Positions 7,883 to 16,993 are shown, numbered from the stretch's first letter. The stretch: 41,188 bases of DNA from Nostoc sp. JL33 (GCF_017114985.1 NZ_JABXKP010000044.1:1-41188), one strand, 5' to 3'. Notes: generated by a model from the letters alone, not told the origin. Program-made: numbers and translations.

Positions 7883-9097
7883 ATGCAACCCCGACAGGGC
7901 ATTGTTGAAATCTTTTCTACATTTGTGCAATTTGAGGCAGACCAATTTAGTGGTTGGGCAACAGATGCCAAACTGCGACGCAGTATGAAAGTTTGCCTGG
8001 AGGGGTCGTCAACTGAGAAATCAGATACCTTTTGGGCACTTTACTGGTATGAAGTTTGGCAGACTCAATCTAGTGCTGTGGCGATCGCACATCTTTCTGC
8101 TTACTTACAAGAGGTGTGCTATTGGACTGCAAGAAAATTCGCCCTCAACTTTGCCAGGCAATCGTCTCTGGCAGACTGTTTTCAGATGGCGATCGCTCAT
8201 ATTAACAAAATCCTCAAAACTTTCAATCCTCAATACAGTTCGCATTTAAAAGCCTATGCAGAATTAGCTTTTGAATCGATTATCAAGGATGTACTGCGCT
8301 TACGTCGGGAAGCAAACATTTGCTCAGACTGGGCATTATTACATAAACTCAGCCGCAAACGACTAGTGCAGTCATTACAAAATGCCGGATTTAACGCTCA
8401 CTGCATCGAGAGTTATGTTTTAGCCTGGGAATGCTTTAAGGAACTCTACACAGGTGACAACATAAAAATTCGCCAGCTTACCAAACCAGATACTCTGACT
8501 TGGGAGGCTATTACTAATCTTTATAATGCAGAACGTTTAAGCCGATTGAGTTCACCCACTCCCCCACTCAACCAGCTAACCATAGAAAGCTGGCTATTAT
8601 CTTCTGCTAAAGCTGCCCGTACTTTCCTCTATCCTCAGGTTGTTTCCGCAGACGCTCCCCTCAAAGAAGAAGATGATGGTAATTTATTAGACATATTGCC
8701 TGCAAAGCCAACATCTTTACTAACGGAAATCATTGAGCAGGAAGAAGCTGCGAATGCACGAAATCAGCAAGCTCAGTTAAACCAATTTTTGCACCAAGCG
8801 ATCGCTGCAATGGATGCAAAGTCACAACAACTACTACAAGTTTACTACGGTCACAAGCTTACTCAAACAGAAGTTGCTGCACAGTTAGAAATTAAGCAAT
8901 ATACTGTTTCCCGTCGCCTTAGCAGCATTAAAAAGTCATTGCTGCTGACTTTAACGCAGTGGAGTCAAAACACCTTGCATATTTCTCATAAATCGGACGT
9001 AATAGATGCTATAAACACAAGCTTAGAGGAATGGCTCAAAGTCCAATATAGCCATACCCAGATCAACAACCCCCTTCGGGGCGGGAGTAGGGAGTAG
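7883..9097 (+). CDS. Sigma-70-family RNA polymerase sigma factor (cyanobacterial, ECF-like)
   Basis: A 404-residue protein whose C-terminal part (about 305-355) is a sigma region 4 helix-turn-helix: LLQVYYGHKLTQTEVAAQL followed by the recognition helix around KQYTVSRRLSSIKKS. The N-terminal half is helical and matches the cyanobacterial group that begins RQGIVEIFSTF and continues FSGWATDAKLRRSM; I see no standard strong region 2 motif. It opens a plus-strand run with DUF1822, CHAT-CHASE2 and DUF928 genes and is divergent from the double-glycine peptide genes, so it may control one or both. The last residues (NNPLRGGSRE) are coded by the start of the dispersed repeat at 9070 onward, so the natural C-terminus has probably been altered by a repeat insertion. 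Confidence 0.85.
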   Translation: MQPRQGIVEIFSTFVQFEADQFSGWATDAKLRRSMKVCLEGSSTEKSDTFWALYWYEVWQTQSSAVAIAHLSAYLQEVCYWTARKFALNFARQSSLADCFQMAIAHINKILKTFNPQYSSHLKAYAELAFESIIKDVLRLRREANICSDWALLHKLSRKRLVQSLQNAGFNAHCIESYVLAWECFKELYTGDNIKIRQLTKPDTLTWEAITNLYNAERLSRLSSPTPPLNQLTIESWLLSSAKAARTFLYPQVVSADAPLKEEDDGNLLDILPAKPTSLLTEIIEQEEAANARNQQAQLNQFLHQAIAAMDAKSQQLLQVYYGHKLTQTEVAAQLEIKQYTVSRRLSSIKKSLLLTLTQWSQNTLHISHKSDVIDAINTSLEEWLKVQYSHTQINNPLRGGSRE

Positions 9098-9250
9098 GGA
9101 GTGGGGAACAGAAGAGAAAACTAGAGATAGAAAACTTGGTTTTAAGCCTCGCCCGATGTGAAGCGAAAAAATCCCTATTTTCCAAGCTAGGTTGAAACCC
9201 CGTCCCTTGCGGTAATACTTAGTTTCCCCACTCCCCACTCCCCATTCCCC
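9083..9250. repeat. GGGAGTAGGG-type dispersed repeat with inverted arms
   Basis: The left side has GGGAGTAGGGAGTAGGGAGT and a GAGTGGGGAA arm; the right side carries the complementary TTCCCCACTCCCCACTCCCC. The unit fills almost the whole gap between the sigma factor and the DUF1822 gene and reaches into the 3' end of the former. The same repeat family lies inside the GH57 gene at 20781-20858. Confidence 0.75.
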
Positions 9251-9287
9251 ATTCATTTTTTAATATGGAGCCATTCTAAAATTATTT

Positions 9288-10439
9288 ATGTTGAACGCAC
9301 CCCCCCCATTTACTATTGACTCACAGCATTTATACTTAGAAATTCCCCAATCTCCAGAGGTGCAAGAACAACCATACTCAACACCTGGTGCTTATCAACG
9401 TGGGTGGATAAATCAAAAATGCTTGCAAGCATTTTTGCCTTGGTTCAAAGAAGAAATTGCTCCCACCGCCAGAGTTTATCCCAACAGTGCGGCATTGCCG
9501 AGTTTTTGGGAAGTAGTCAATGGCACAGCTATTACTTTTGATCGCGATCGCCTTGTATTAATTCCCACCCTCGCTATGGATGACGATGAGTTGCGCGTAC
9601 CGCAGGAATGGGTAGATATTCCAGAGTGGGCTGCTGACTATTACGTAGCAGTACAGGTAAATGCCGATGATGGCTGGATGAAGATTTTTGGCTACACAAC
9701 CCATCAAATTCTGAAAACAAAAGGGATTTATGATCCTGGAGATCGTACTTACAGCTTGGAAAATGAAGATTTAATTCCAGATATTAATGTGCTGTGGGTT
9801 ACACGCCAACTTAATCAGCCAGAAGCCTTACGCGCCGAGATTGCACCTTTAGATTCTATTGCCAAAACCCAGGCAGAAAACCTCTTAGAAAGATTGGGCG
9901 ATCGCGATCTGAAATTCCCGCGTTTGGTAGTTCCATTTTCACTCTGGGGTGCGCTCCTGGCACATAGCGGTTGGCGAAAAAAATTGTATGAACTGCGTCA
10001 GGATTTACTCATCCAGTGGTCAATTCCGCAATGGTTGCAGACAGGAGTAACCAATTTAGCTCAACAGTGGGGATGGGAAAAAAGAGAATTCGTCGTGGTG
10101 CCTACGGGAATGCGGAGTGCAGAACCATTTCTCGGCTTGTCTCGGCAAATAATAGTTGCAGAGCATACATACGAGTTACGTATTTTCCCAAAAACCGCTT
10201 CTGAGGACTATGTTTGGCGCTTTGAATTGCAAAGTACAACTCCTGGTGGACAAATTCCTGCTGGGTTTAAGCTCCGACTACTAACGGAAGACTTACAAGC
10301 TTTTGAGAATAATGAAGATACGGCAACAACTCCTGTAGATATGTTGTATTTGGAAGTAATTTTGGAATTAGGAGAAGGATTGGTTTGGGAAATAGAACCC
10401 GCGCCTGAAGACTATGACCGAGAGATTTTGCGGTTTTAA
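9288..10439 (+). CDS. DUF1822 family protein
   Basis: A 383-residue soluble protein with no signal peptide or membrane segment. It fits the cyanobacterial DUF1822 family: a start with FTIDSQHLYLEIP, a QRGWINQKCLQAFLPW segment, and the later YVAVQVNADDGWMKIFGYTTH stretch. The family's function is unknown. It follows the sigma-factor gene after 190 nt of repeat and precedes the CHAT-CHASE2 gene. In many cyanobacteria sigma factor, DUF1822, CHASE2 and DUF928 genes occur in this order (from memory, not checked), which suggests one functional unit. The ATG at 9288 follows an AT-rich stretch with no clear ribosome site. Confidence 0.8.
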   Translation: MLNAPPPFTIDSQHLYLEIPQSPEVQEQPYSTPGAYQRGWINQKCLQAFLPWFKEEIAPTARVYPNSAALPSFWEVVNGTAITFDRDRLVLIPTLAMDDDELRVPQEWVDIPEWAADYYVAVQVNADDGWMKIFGYTTHQILKTKGIYDPGDRTYSLENEDLIPDINVLWVTRQLNQPEALRAEIAPLDSIAKTQAENLLERLGDRDLKFPRLVVPFSLWGALLAHSGWRKKLYELRQDLLIQWSIPQWLQTGVTNLAQQWGWEKREFVVVPTGMRSAEPFLGLSRQIIVAEHTYELRIFPKTASEDYVWRFELQSTTPGGQIPAGFKLRLLTEDLQAFENNEDTATTPVDMLYLEVILELGEGLVWEIEPAPEDYDREILRF

Positions 10440-10657
10440 GTATTATTAGTTAAAAAAAAGGTCAAAAACCTCTCATCAGTGCTAAACTCCGAAAATGTTA
10501 GTAAATAATGTTCATTATTCTTACATATTAAGGGTTTTATGGCTTTTTTAAAGGTAATTTAGCATAATATGTAATGTAATGAATCAAATAATTAACCGAC
10601 TTTGTAGTTTAGCAATTGAGATAATAGATACAACTCATAATCTGGGGAGAACTAGCT

Positions 10658-13015
10658 GTGGGCAAGTTAGTCATCTTAAAGTTAGGGGAGGGAAACTTTG
10701 AACAAGGGTTTCCCGTGACGCTACAGATTGGTGATGAAAATGTCCGCCCTAGTGTGGAAATCACAGGTGCGCTTCCTCCCAACCCAGAAATTCTCCGCGA
10801 TTATTACCGTTGGCAATCTATTTATCGTAATTTAAGGTTGTCATCTCGTCCTATTGGTTTACCTAAGGAATTTAATCAAGCCCCCAGCCTAGAAGACTGC
10901 CAGCAGGTGACTGAAGAATTGAAAGTCCGTTTTAATAGTTGGCTTGCTGCCGATTCCTTTCGGACTATCCGTGAGAAATGGTTGGAAAAACTCATGCTTA
11001 CGGATAATATCCGTGTGCTTTTACAAACCAAAGACCTCCAATTACAAAAACTCCCCTGGCATCTTTGGGATTTGCTGGAGCGCTATCCCCAGGCGGAAAT
11101 AGCCCTGAGCGCTCCCGCCTACGAACAAGTCAACCTTAACCGAATAGCAACTACATACGACAAAGTAAAAATCTTAGCAATTTTGGGTAACAGCCAAGGA
11201 ATTGATACTAAAGCAGACCAGGCACTACTTAATTCATTACCGAATGCAGACATCACTTTTTTAGTTGAACCACAATGCCAAGACCTTACTGATCAGCTAT
11301 GGGAGCAGCATTGGCAGATTCTATTTTTCGCCGGACACAGTTCTACTGAGGAAACGAATGAAATAGGAAAAATCTACATCAATCAAACTGAAAGTCTAAC
11401 AATTAGCCAGTTAAAGTATGCCTTAAAAAAGGCAGTGGAACGAGGTCTACAACTGGCGATTTTCAATTCTTGTGATGGCTTGGGATTGGCACGAGAGTTT
11501 GCTTGTTTGCATATTCCCCAAATGATCGTGATGCGAGAGCCTGTACCTGATCGGGTGGCGCAGCAGTTTTTAAAGTATTTTTTGTCAGCCTTCGTGCGGG
11601 TAAATTCGTTGTATTTAGCTGTGAGGGAGGCACGAGAAAGGTTACAGGGGCTAGAAAATCAATTTCCCTGCGCTACATGGTTGCCTATTATCTGTCAAAA
11701 TCCGGCAGAGATGCCGTTGAATTGGGGGGAATTGTGTAGAAATATAGGTAATGTTCATACATCTTTGCCTAAAACCACCCCTGTTAAAAGAATCACAAAT
11801 CGGCTTGGCTTCTCACTGCTCTTACTGATCAGCATGGCAATCACTGGAATATTAACGGGAGTAAGGTATTCGGGTGTTTTGCAACCATTAGAGCTAAGTG
11901 CGTTTGACCAACTATTACGCTTGCGTCCTCCTGAGAAAGCAGACTCACGCCTACTGATTGTCACTGTGACTGAAGAAGATGTGCAGGCGCAAAAACAGGA
12001 AAAACCTCAGGGTTCCTTGTCAGACAAATCACTTGCCAAACTGTTAGAAAAATTAGAGGCATATCAACCAGAAGTTATTGGTTTGGATATATACCGAGAT
12101 TATCCAGTGGGTAAGGATTATCCAGCATTGGCAGAACGAATGCGAAAAAGCGATCGCTTTGTGGCGGTGTGTCAACTTAGCGATTCCCAAGCCGGAAAAC
12201 TAGGTGTGAAACCACCCCCAGAACTTTCTCCACATAATCTAGGTTTTAGCGATATTGCCATAGATTCAGATAATGTCGTGCGTCGCCATCTATTAGCGTT
12301 AACTCCCTCACCCTCATCTCCTTGTACTGCCACCTATGCCCTGAGTGTTCAACTTGCATTACGTTACTTGTACACCAAGGGAATTCAGTTGCGCTTTACC
12401 CCTGATGGCGCGTGGCAATTAGGGAAGCAGGGATTTAAACCAATAGAAGCTCATACTGGTGGTTATCAAGGGGTTGACGCTTTTGGACACCAAATTTTAT
12501 TAAATTATCGTTCCTCTGGTTCCTCAGAAGCAATTGCACCACATATTACTTTGCAACAAGTGCTAACGGGTAAGCTAAATGCCAATGCAGTCAAAGGCAA
12601 AATAGTCATTATTGGCACAACAGCAGAAACTTTTGGTGATTACTGGTTAACTCCCTATACCACTCCTAAAGGGAAATTACAGGCAATACCAGGAGTATTT
12701 TTGCAAGCCCAGATGGTTAGCCAACTGCTCGGTGCTGCTTTGGACGGACAACCTCTGTTGTGGACTTGGCCATTTTGGGATGAAGTAATTTGGGTTTGGG
12801 GCTGGTCTTTTTTAGGCGGTTTGCTTACTGCTTATCTGCGTCGATTCACTTACTTAAGCTTGGCAGGAGGGATAGCTATTATTAGTTTATACGCTAGCTG
12901 CTTTATATTTTTAATTGTATATAGTTGTTGGGTTCCCCTGATTCCTGCTATGTTGGCTTTAGTAGGTCATAGTTTAATAGCTACAACTTACTTAAACATA
13001 AAATTTAAAAATTAA
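10658..13015 (+). CDS. CHAT-domain / CHASE2-domain membrane protein
   Basis: A 785-residue fusion. An N-terminal region leads to a CHAT caspase-like peptidase domain (about 168-350) with candidate catalytic H227 in FFAGHSS and C272 in FNSCDG. One membrane helix (about 384-402) is followed by an extracytoplasmic CHASE2 sensor domain (about 405-690, starting LELSAFDQLLRLRPPE) and a closing set of about three membrane helices (from 700 on). A GTG at 10658 is the start, with GGGGAGA about 7 nt upstream. CHASE2 domains sense unknown external signals and usually feed kinases or cyclases; here the output appears to be a protease-like domain. It is followed 60 nt later by a DUF928 gene. A likely role is sensing at the envelope and proteolytic signalling, perhaps towards the sigma factor; this link is inferred. 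Confidence 0.9.
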   Translation: MGKLVILKLGEGNFEQGFPVTLQIGDENVRPSVEITGALPPNPEILRDYYRWQSIYRNLRLSSRPIGLPKEFNQAPSLEDCQQVTEELKVRFNSWLAADSFRTIREKWLEKLMLTDNIRVLLQTKDLQLQKLPWHLWDLLERYPQAEIALSAPAYEQVNLNRIATTYDKVKILAILGNSQGIDTKADQALLNSLPNADITFLVEPQCQDLTDQLWEQHWQILFFAGHSSTEETNEIGKIYINQTESLTISQLKYALKKAVERGLQLAIFNSCDGLGLAREFACLHIPQMIVMREPVPDRVAQQFLKYFLSAFVRVNSLYLAVREARERLQGLENQFPCATWLPIICQNPAEMPLNWGELCRNIGNVHTSLPKTTPVKRITNRLGFSLLLLISMAITGILTGVRYSGVLQPLELSAFDQLLRLRPPEKADSRLLIVTVTEEDVQAQKQEKPQGSLSDKSLAKLLEKLEAYQPEVIGLDIYRDYPVGKDYPALAERMRKSDRFVAVCQLSDSQAGKLGVKPPPELSPHNLGFSDIAIDSDNVVRRHLLALTPSPSSPCTATYALSVQLALRYLYTKGIQLRFTPDGAWQLGKQGFKPIEAHTGGYQGVDAFGHQILLNYRSSGSSEAIAPHITLQQVLTGKLNANAVKGKIVIIGTTAETFGDYWLTPYTTPKGKLQAIPGVFLQAQMVSQLLGAALDGQPLLWTWPFWDEVIWVWGWSFLGGLLTAYLRRFTYLSLAGGIAIISLYASCFIFLIVYSCWVPLIPAMLALVGHSLIATTYLNIKFKN

Positions 13016-13075
13016 TAATAACGCTAATTTTAAATATGAAAACCACCGTTCAGCAGGCAGGAGGCAGAACGCTTT

Positions 13076-13870
13076 ATGAAAAGCTATTGGCAAATACAAA
13101 TTAATCGCTGTATCGGGATGGCTTTGTCCGGAATTATCGGCTATTATCCAATGATTTGGATGGCACCAGCTGCGGCCATTCCTATGACATTTTCGCCTCC
13201 TCCACCTCCTCCAGACAGGGGTGCAACAGGCGATCGCGGAGGAGCTGCAAGTCGTGGCTGTAGTGTCGGTAATCAGTCTATGATTGCACTTGTACCTGTA
13301 TATAAACAGACACTCAAACAAGGAAAAACAGAAGCAGTTTCTGTTACTAAAGTTTGGGGATTGACGACTGAGGAATATCCAACTTTTTGGTTTTTTGTCC
13401 CCTATAAAAAATCTACAATTAATTCCATTGAGTTTGTTCTCAAAGATGAATCAAGTAAATTAAGTCAAACTCTTTACCGAACAATAGTAACAATACCAGA
13501 AGTACCAGGAATTATTAGCATTCGCTTAAACGCAACTACTCCCCGATTGCAAGTAAACAAAATGTATCACTGGTTTTTCAAGATGAAAGTCATTTGCAAT
13601 CCCCAACAACCTGCACAACGGGAGTATGTAGAAGGATGGGTGCAACGGGTTAATCTAAATCCTAAATTAGTAGATAGCACCAAGCAAGCAACTCCTGAGC
13701 AACGAGTAGGGCTTTATGCCCAGAATGGTATTTGGTACGATGCCTTGACTACTCTGGCTGAATTACGTCTTGCCAAACCTGAAGATCCAACTCTCGCAGT
13801 GGAGTGGATGAATTTGCTTAAATCCGTAGATTTAGAGAATTTAGCTAAACAGCCCCTTATTTTGCATTGA
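13076..13870 (+). CDS. DUF928 family exported protein
   Basis: A 264-residue protein with a probable signal peptide (hydrophobic MALSGIIGYYPMIWMAPAAA, cut near residue 34) followed by the typical FSPPPPPPDRGATGDRGGA segment and a conserved Cys. Then comes the DUF928 body, beta-rich (TFWFFVPY, IEFVLKD), with a C-terminal helical part (YAQNGIWYDALTTLAELR). The function is unknown; the family is cyanobacterial and periplasmic or outer-membrane associated. It closes the sigma/DUF1822/CHASE2 run. No terminator hairpin was seen directly after it; the next 600 nt hold repeats. Confidence 0.85.
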   Translation: MKSYWQIQINRCIGMALSGIIGYYPMIWMAPAAAIPMTFSPPPPPPDRGATGDRGGAASRGCSVGNQSMIALVPVYKQTLKQGKTEAVSVTKVWGLTTEEYPTFWFFVPYKKSTINSIEFVLKDESSKLSQTLYRTIVTIPEVPGIISIRLNATTPRLQVNKMYHWFFKMKVICNPQQPAQREYVEGWVQRVNLNPKLVDSTKQATPEQRVGLYAQNGIWYDALTTLAELRLAKPEDPTLAVEWMNLLKSVDLENLAKQPLILH

Positions 13871-13952
13871 TATCAAGGTTTCTAGACGCTCTTTTAATTA
13901 ACTTACTAACGCTAACATCTAATGAGTTCTTTTCCCAAGCACTATTAGTTAG

Positions 13953-14085
13953 CATAATATTCCAATACGCTTGGTGTTAAGGCTAAAATCCTTTGTCAAA
14001 GTCAATTTTTTTAACGAACCACAGAGGCGCAGAGGGCACTGAGAGAAGAAATAAATGCTTAACTGAACCGTATTGCATAATATTC
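13953..14085. mobile_element. MITE-like element A with 10-bp target duplication
   Basis: The element core runs 13963-14075, beginning CAATACGCTTGG and ending CCGTATTG (7-bp perfect terminal inversion CAATACG/CGTATTG with further imperfect match). It is flanked on both sides by the identical direct repeat CATAATATTC (13953-13962 and 14076-14085). No ORF is inside. It contains TAACGAACCACAGAGGCGCA, a variant of which recurs at 16971. The same terminal sequence and duplication length occur in the element at 31764-31982. Confidence 0.75.
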
Positions 14086-14178
14086 CGACGCTTCTTTAAT
14101 TCTTCATAAAATACTGGTTAGTTTTTTGTTCTTTTAATTCATCTAGGTTTGTTTCAGGGGTACATCCCAGTTTTTATT

Positions 14179-14308
14179 ATTCGTAGGACTTACGCAAAAT
14201 ATCTCTCAAACTCTGATTTCTCTATGCCCTTTAGTGCCTCTGCGGTAGCCTGCGGCAAGCCGCTCCGCGTCTACGTTATTCCGTAACTTCTGCGTAAGTC
14301 CTAATTCG
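14179..14308. mobile_element. MITE-like element B with 13-bp terminal inverted repeats
   Basis: TAGGACTTACGCA (14184-14196) and TGCGTAAGTCCTA (14291-14303) are perfect inverted repeats bounding a 120-bp element without an ORF. ATTCG directly flanks both ends (14179-14183 and 14304-14308), a plausible 5-bp target duplication. A GC-rich hairpin repeat around GCGGCAAGCCGC lies inside it and looks like a later nested insertion. Confidence 0.75.
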
Positions 14309-14330
14309 ATGAAATAATAAAATTTAATAT

Positions 14331-14373
14331 GTCATTGCGAGGAGGAACGACGAACGCTAGGCGTAGCAATGAC
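14331..14373. repeat. Short dispersed repeat with inverted ends
   Basis: GTCATTGC (14331-14338) and GCAATGAC (14366-14373) bound a 43-nt unit containing GGAGGAACGACGAACGC. It is the third repeat-like unit in the 625-nt gap between the DUF928 and Ycf66 genes (13871-14495); I see no gene in that gap. Confidence 0.5.
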
Positions 14374-14450
14374 GGAAGATTGTTAGATTTTACACTCATT
14401 GGGATGCTTTCTGTTTCAAGGGATTTGTGGCAGAAATTAAAACAAGTTGA

Positions 14451-14490
14451 GTGAAACCCAACATCATATTAGGTTAACGTTGGGTTTCAC
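14451..14490 (-). terminator. Terminator-like hairpin after the Ycf66 gene
   Basis: GTGAAACCCAAC (14451-14462) and GTTGGGTTTCAC (14479-14490) form a perfect 12-bp stem with a 16-nt loop, 5 nt past the Ycf66 stop. On the minus strand the stem is followed by TCAACTTGTTTTAATTT, a moderate T-rich tail. Confidence 0.6.
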
Positions 14491-14495
14491 AGCAT

Positions 14496-15230
14496 TCAAC
14501 TAGCTTGATTAGGCGGTATTGCTTCCGGTGGCGTTTCTGCTGGGGGAGCGAGTACCGCATCCGGCGCAATTTCTTCTACGGGAATCGGTTGCTTGTCCTT
14601 AATTTCAAAATCTGCTTGCGCTGCTTCCACCAATTCAGGAGATGGGGGATGTGGTGGAATCGCTTCCGGCACACTCTCGGTTTTTGCTTCGGTGTCAGTA
14701 GTAACTGTCTCCTCTGCTGGTTGTTCTGGTATGGGAGTAGTTTTATCGATAATCTCAACAGGTTTCTTTCCCAGAACAGAGGTAATATCTTCAGGTTTGG
14801 GGGTTGTGGGTGTTTTTTTACTCACAGTCTGCTGCACCTTGTCTTTCGCGCCACTGAAGGTGCTACCAAGACCTTTTTGCAACTGGCCCAGCCGTTCCTG
14901 AAGCGACAACTTATTTACCTGTTCCTGAATGCCAGTTTTCACCGTCTCAGGGCTGGGTACTTGGGTTTGTTGTGCCTGCGGGGTCAGTTGGTGACGCAAT
15001 GATAGAGTTTGCCAGCCAAACCAGACCAAAAGAGCCACACTAGCCACATGACCCAGCAACAAACCTCCAGTAATGCGTGGTGCAAACACCCATAAGACTA
15101 AGGCGTAGAAAAGTCCTACACCACTCCAGATAAAGTCATTCTTGCGGTGGATTTCTGGGAAAAAGAAAGCTGCTATATAAATGGCTAAACTACCAAGACC
15201 GACCACCAAAGCTAGGACATATGCCAGCAT
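14496..15230 (-). CDS. ycf66: Ycf66 family protein
   Basis: A 244-residue protein. The first ~95 residues contain three close membrane segments (LAYVLALVVGLGSLAIYIAA, FIWSGVGLFYALVLWVF, GLLLGHVASVALLVWFGW) with the LSLRHQLTP sequence after them, as in Ycf66 proteins of cyanobacteria and plastids. The rest is a low-complexity, Pro/Glu/Thr-rich cytosolic or lumenal tail (about 100-244) of the kind that varies between species. The molecular function is not established. It is transcribed alone, divergent from gnd, with a hairpin at its end. Confidence 0.85.
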   Translation of the reverse strand: MLAYVLALVVGLGSLAIYIAAFFFPEIHRKNDFIWSGVGLFYALVLWVFAPRITGGLLLGHVASVALLVWFGWQTLSLRHQLTPQAQQTQVPSPETVKTGIQEQVNKLSLQERLGQLQKGLGSTFSGAKDKVQQTVSKKTPTTPKPEDITSVLGKKPVEIIDKTTPIPEQPAEETVTTDTEAKTESVPEAIPPHPPSPELVEAAQADFEIKDKQPIPVEEIAPDAVLAPPAETPPEAIPPNQAS

Positions 15231-15447
15231 TATTTGGTTACTCCTTACTGCATCCTTTAATTATTTCAATTTTGCAAATTTTGCCAGTTAATTGTTGATT
15301 TAGATACAATTTAAAATTAATTATCCATGTTAGTTGTGGATTTTTGTCATTTATATCAACTCTTAAGGTCTTCTTTAGGAGAGAACAGAAAATATCGGAC
15401 TACCCTTAAAGTTAAAAGGATCTGCAAGAGTTAGCCAGAAATTTTTT

Positions 15448-16878
15448 ATGACACTACAAAGCTTTGGTGTGATTGGATTAGCCGTTATGGGTGAGAACAT
15501 CGCTCTCAACGTAGAGCGCAATGGCTTCCCAATTGCAGTTTACAACCGCTCCCGAGAAAAAACGGATGCGTTTATGGCGCAGCGTGCGCCAGGAAGGAAC
15601 GTCAAAGCCGCCTTTACTCTAGAAGAATTCGTTGCCTTATTGGAACGTCCCCGCAAAATTCTAGTAATGGTGCAAGCTGGCAAGCCAGTGGATGCGGTGA
15701 TTGCTCAACTCAAACCCTTGTTAGAGGAAGGCGATATCATTATCGACGGTGGCAACTCTTGGTTTGAAGATACAGAACGACGCACTCAGGAATTAGAACC
15801 GGCTGGGCTTCGGTATCTTGGTATGGGTGTCAGTGGCGGTGAAGAAGGGGCGCTGAATGGCCCTTCACTGATGCCTGGAGGTACAACAAGCTCTTACGAG
15901 TTTCTATCGCCAATTTTCAACAAAATTGCTGCCCAAGTCGATGATGGCCCTTGTGTAACCTACATTGGCCCTGGTGGCTCTGGCCACTATGTCAAAATGG
16001 TACACAACGGCATTGAGTACGGCGATATGCAGCTAATTGCTGAAGCCTACGACTTGCTGAAAAATGTTGCTGGATTAGACCATAATCAGCTACATGAGGT
16101 GTTTGCTGAATGGAACACCACGGATGAACTCGATTCATTTTTGATTGAGATTACGAGGAATATCTTCCCATATATTGACCCAGAAACAAATAAACCCCTG
16201 GTGGATTTGATTGTTGATGCAGCAGGTCAAAAGGGAACTGGACGCTGGACTGTACAAACTGCGTTGGAATTGGGAGTCTCTATTCCCACAATTACAGCAG
16301 CAGTTAATGCCCGGATTATCTCTTCTATTAAAGAGGAGCGGGTTGCAGCATCTAAAGTCCTTACAGGCCCCAGTGGCAAGTATGACGGGCAAACCAAGGA
16401 CTTTATCAACAAAGTACGCGATGCTCTCTATTGCTCAAAAATCTGTTCTTACTCTCAAGGGATGGCGTTGCTATCCACAGCTTCAAAAACATATAACTGG
16501 AATTTGGATCTGGGCGAATTGGCGCGGATTTGGAAAGGTGGTTGTATTATTCGCGCTCGCTTTTTGAATAAGATTAAGAAGGCTTTTAGCGAAAATCCAG
16601 CTTTGCCTAACTTGCTGTTAGCTCCCGAATTTAAGCAGACAATTCTCGACAGACAGACTGCTTGGCGGGAAGTGATTGCGACAGCTGCAACACTGGGAAT
16701 TCCAGTACCCGCATTTAGCGCATCCTTGGATTATTTTGACAGCTATCGCCGCGATCGCTTGCCCCAAAATCTAACTCAAGCACAACGCGACTACTTTGGC
16801 GCACATACTTACCTGCGTCTTGATAAGCCCGGAAGTTTCCATACTGAATGGGTGCCAATTGCTGAAGCCAAGAAGTAA
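15448..16878 (+). CDS. gnd: 6-phosphogluconate dehydrogenase (decarboxylating)
   Basis: This 476-residue enzyme oxidises 6-phosphogluconate to ribulose 5-phosphate with CO2 and NADPH release, in the oxidative pentose phosphate pathway, the main dark and heterocyst reductant source in cyanobacteria. It has the nucleotide-binding GLAVMGENIALN near residue 10, the NRS at 33-35 expected for NADP, substrate-binding SGGEEGA (129-135), and the catalytic K183 and E190 within HYVKMVHNGIEYGDMQ. Its length is as usual for the family and it has a terminator directly downstream. No zwf or opcA gene is adjacent. Confidence 0.97.
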   Translation: MTLQSFGVIGLAVMGENIALNVERNGFPIAVYNRSREKTDAFMAQRAPGRNVKAAFTLEEFVALLERPRKILVMVQAGKPVDAVIAQLKPLLEEGDIIIDGGNSWFEDTERRTQELEPAGLRYLGMGVSGGEEGALNGPSLMPGGTTSSYEFLSPIFNKIAAQVDDGPCVTYIGPGGSGHYVKMVHNGIEYGDMQLIAEAYDLLKNVAGLDHNQLHEVFAEWNTTDELDSFLIEITRNIFPYIDPETNKPLVDLIVDAAGQKGTGRWTVQTALELGVSIPTITAAVNARIISSIKEERVAASKVLTGPSGKYDGQTKDFINKVRDALYCSKICSYSQGMALLSTASKTYNWNLDLGELARIWKGGCIIRARFLNKIKKAFSENPALPNLLLAPEFKQTILDRQTAWREVIATAATLGIPVPAFSASLDYFDSYRRDRLPQNLTQAQRDYFGAHTYLRLDKPGSFHTEWVPIAEAKK

Positions 16879-16941
16879 ACTTTCACATCTCTACATCAGG
16901 ATACTGTGAAAGGTTAATAAGTTTCAGAATACAGTTTTAAG

Positions 16942-16971
16942 GTGGCTCTGAGTTTCAGAGTCACTTTTTTT
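16942..16971 (+). terminator. Intrinsic terminator of gnd
   Basis: GTGGCTCTGA (16942-16951) pairs with TCAGAGTCAC (16955-16964), with one G-U pair and a 3-nt loop, followed at once by TTTTTT. It lies about 65 nt after the gnd stop. Confidence 0.85.
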
Positions 16972-16993
16972 AACGAACCGCAGAGGCGCAGAG
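16971..16993. repeat. Dispersed repeat TAACGAACCGCAGAGGCGCA
   Basis: The unit matches 14012-14034 (inside MITE-like element A) with one difference, and its AGAGGCGCAGAG core relates to the GCGTTCCTCTGCGTT repeats at 26911-26950. It belongs to a dispersed family in gaps of this genome. Confidence 0.55.

Noticed and set aside
9023..9256. 77-residue minus-strand frame after the sigma-factor gene
   Set aside because: Entirely within the dispersed repeat region and the end of the sigma gene.
14505..15002. 165-residue plus-strand frame opposite Ycf66
   Set aside because: Antisense to a recognisable gene and rich in Phe/Cys/Arg from complement codons.
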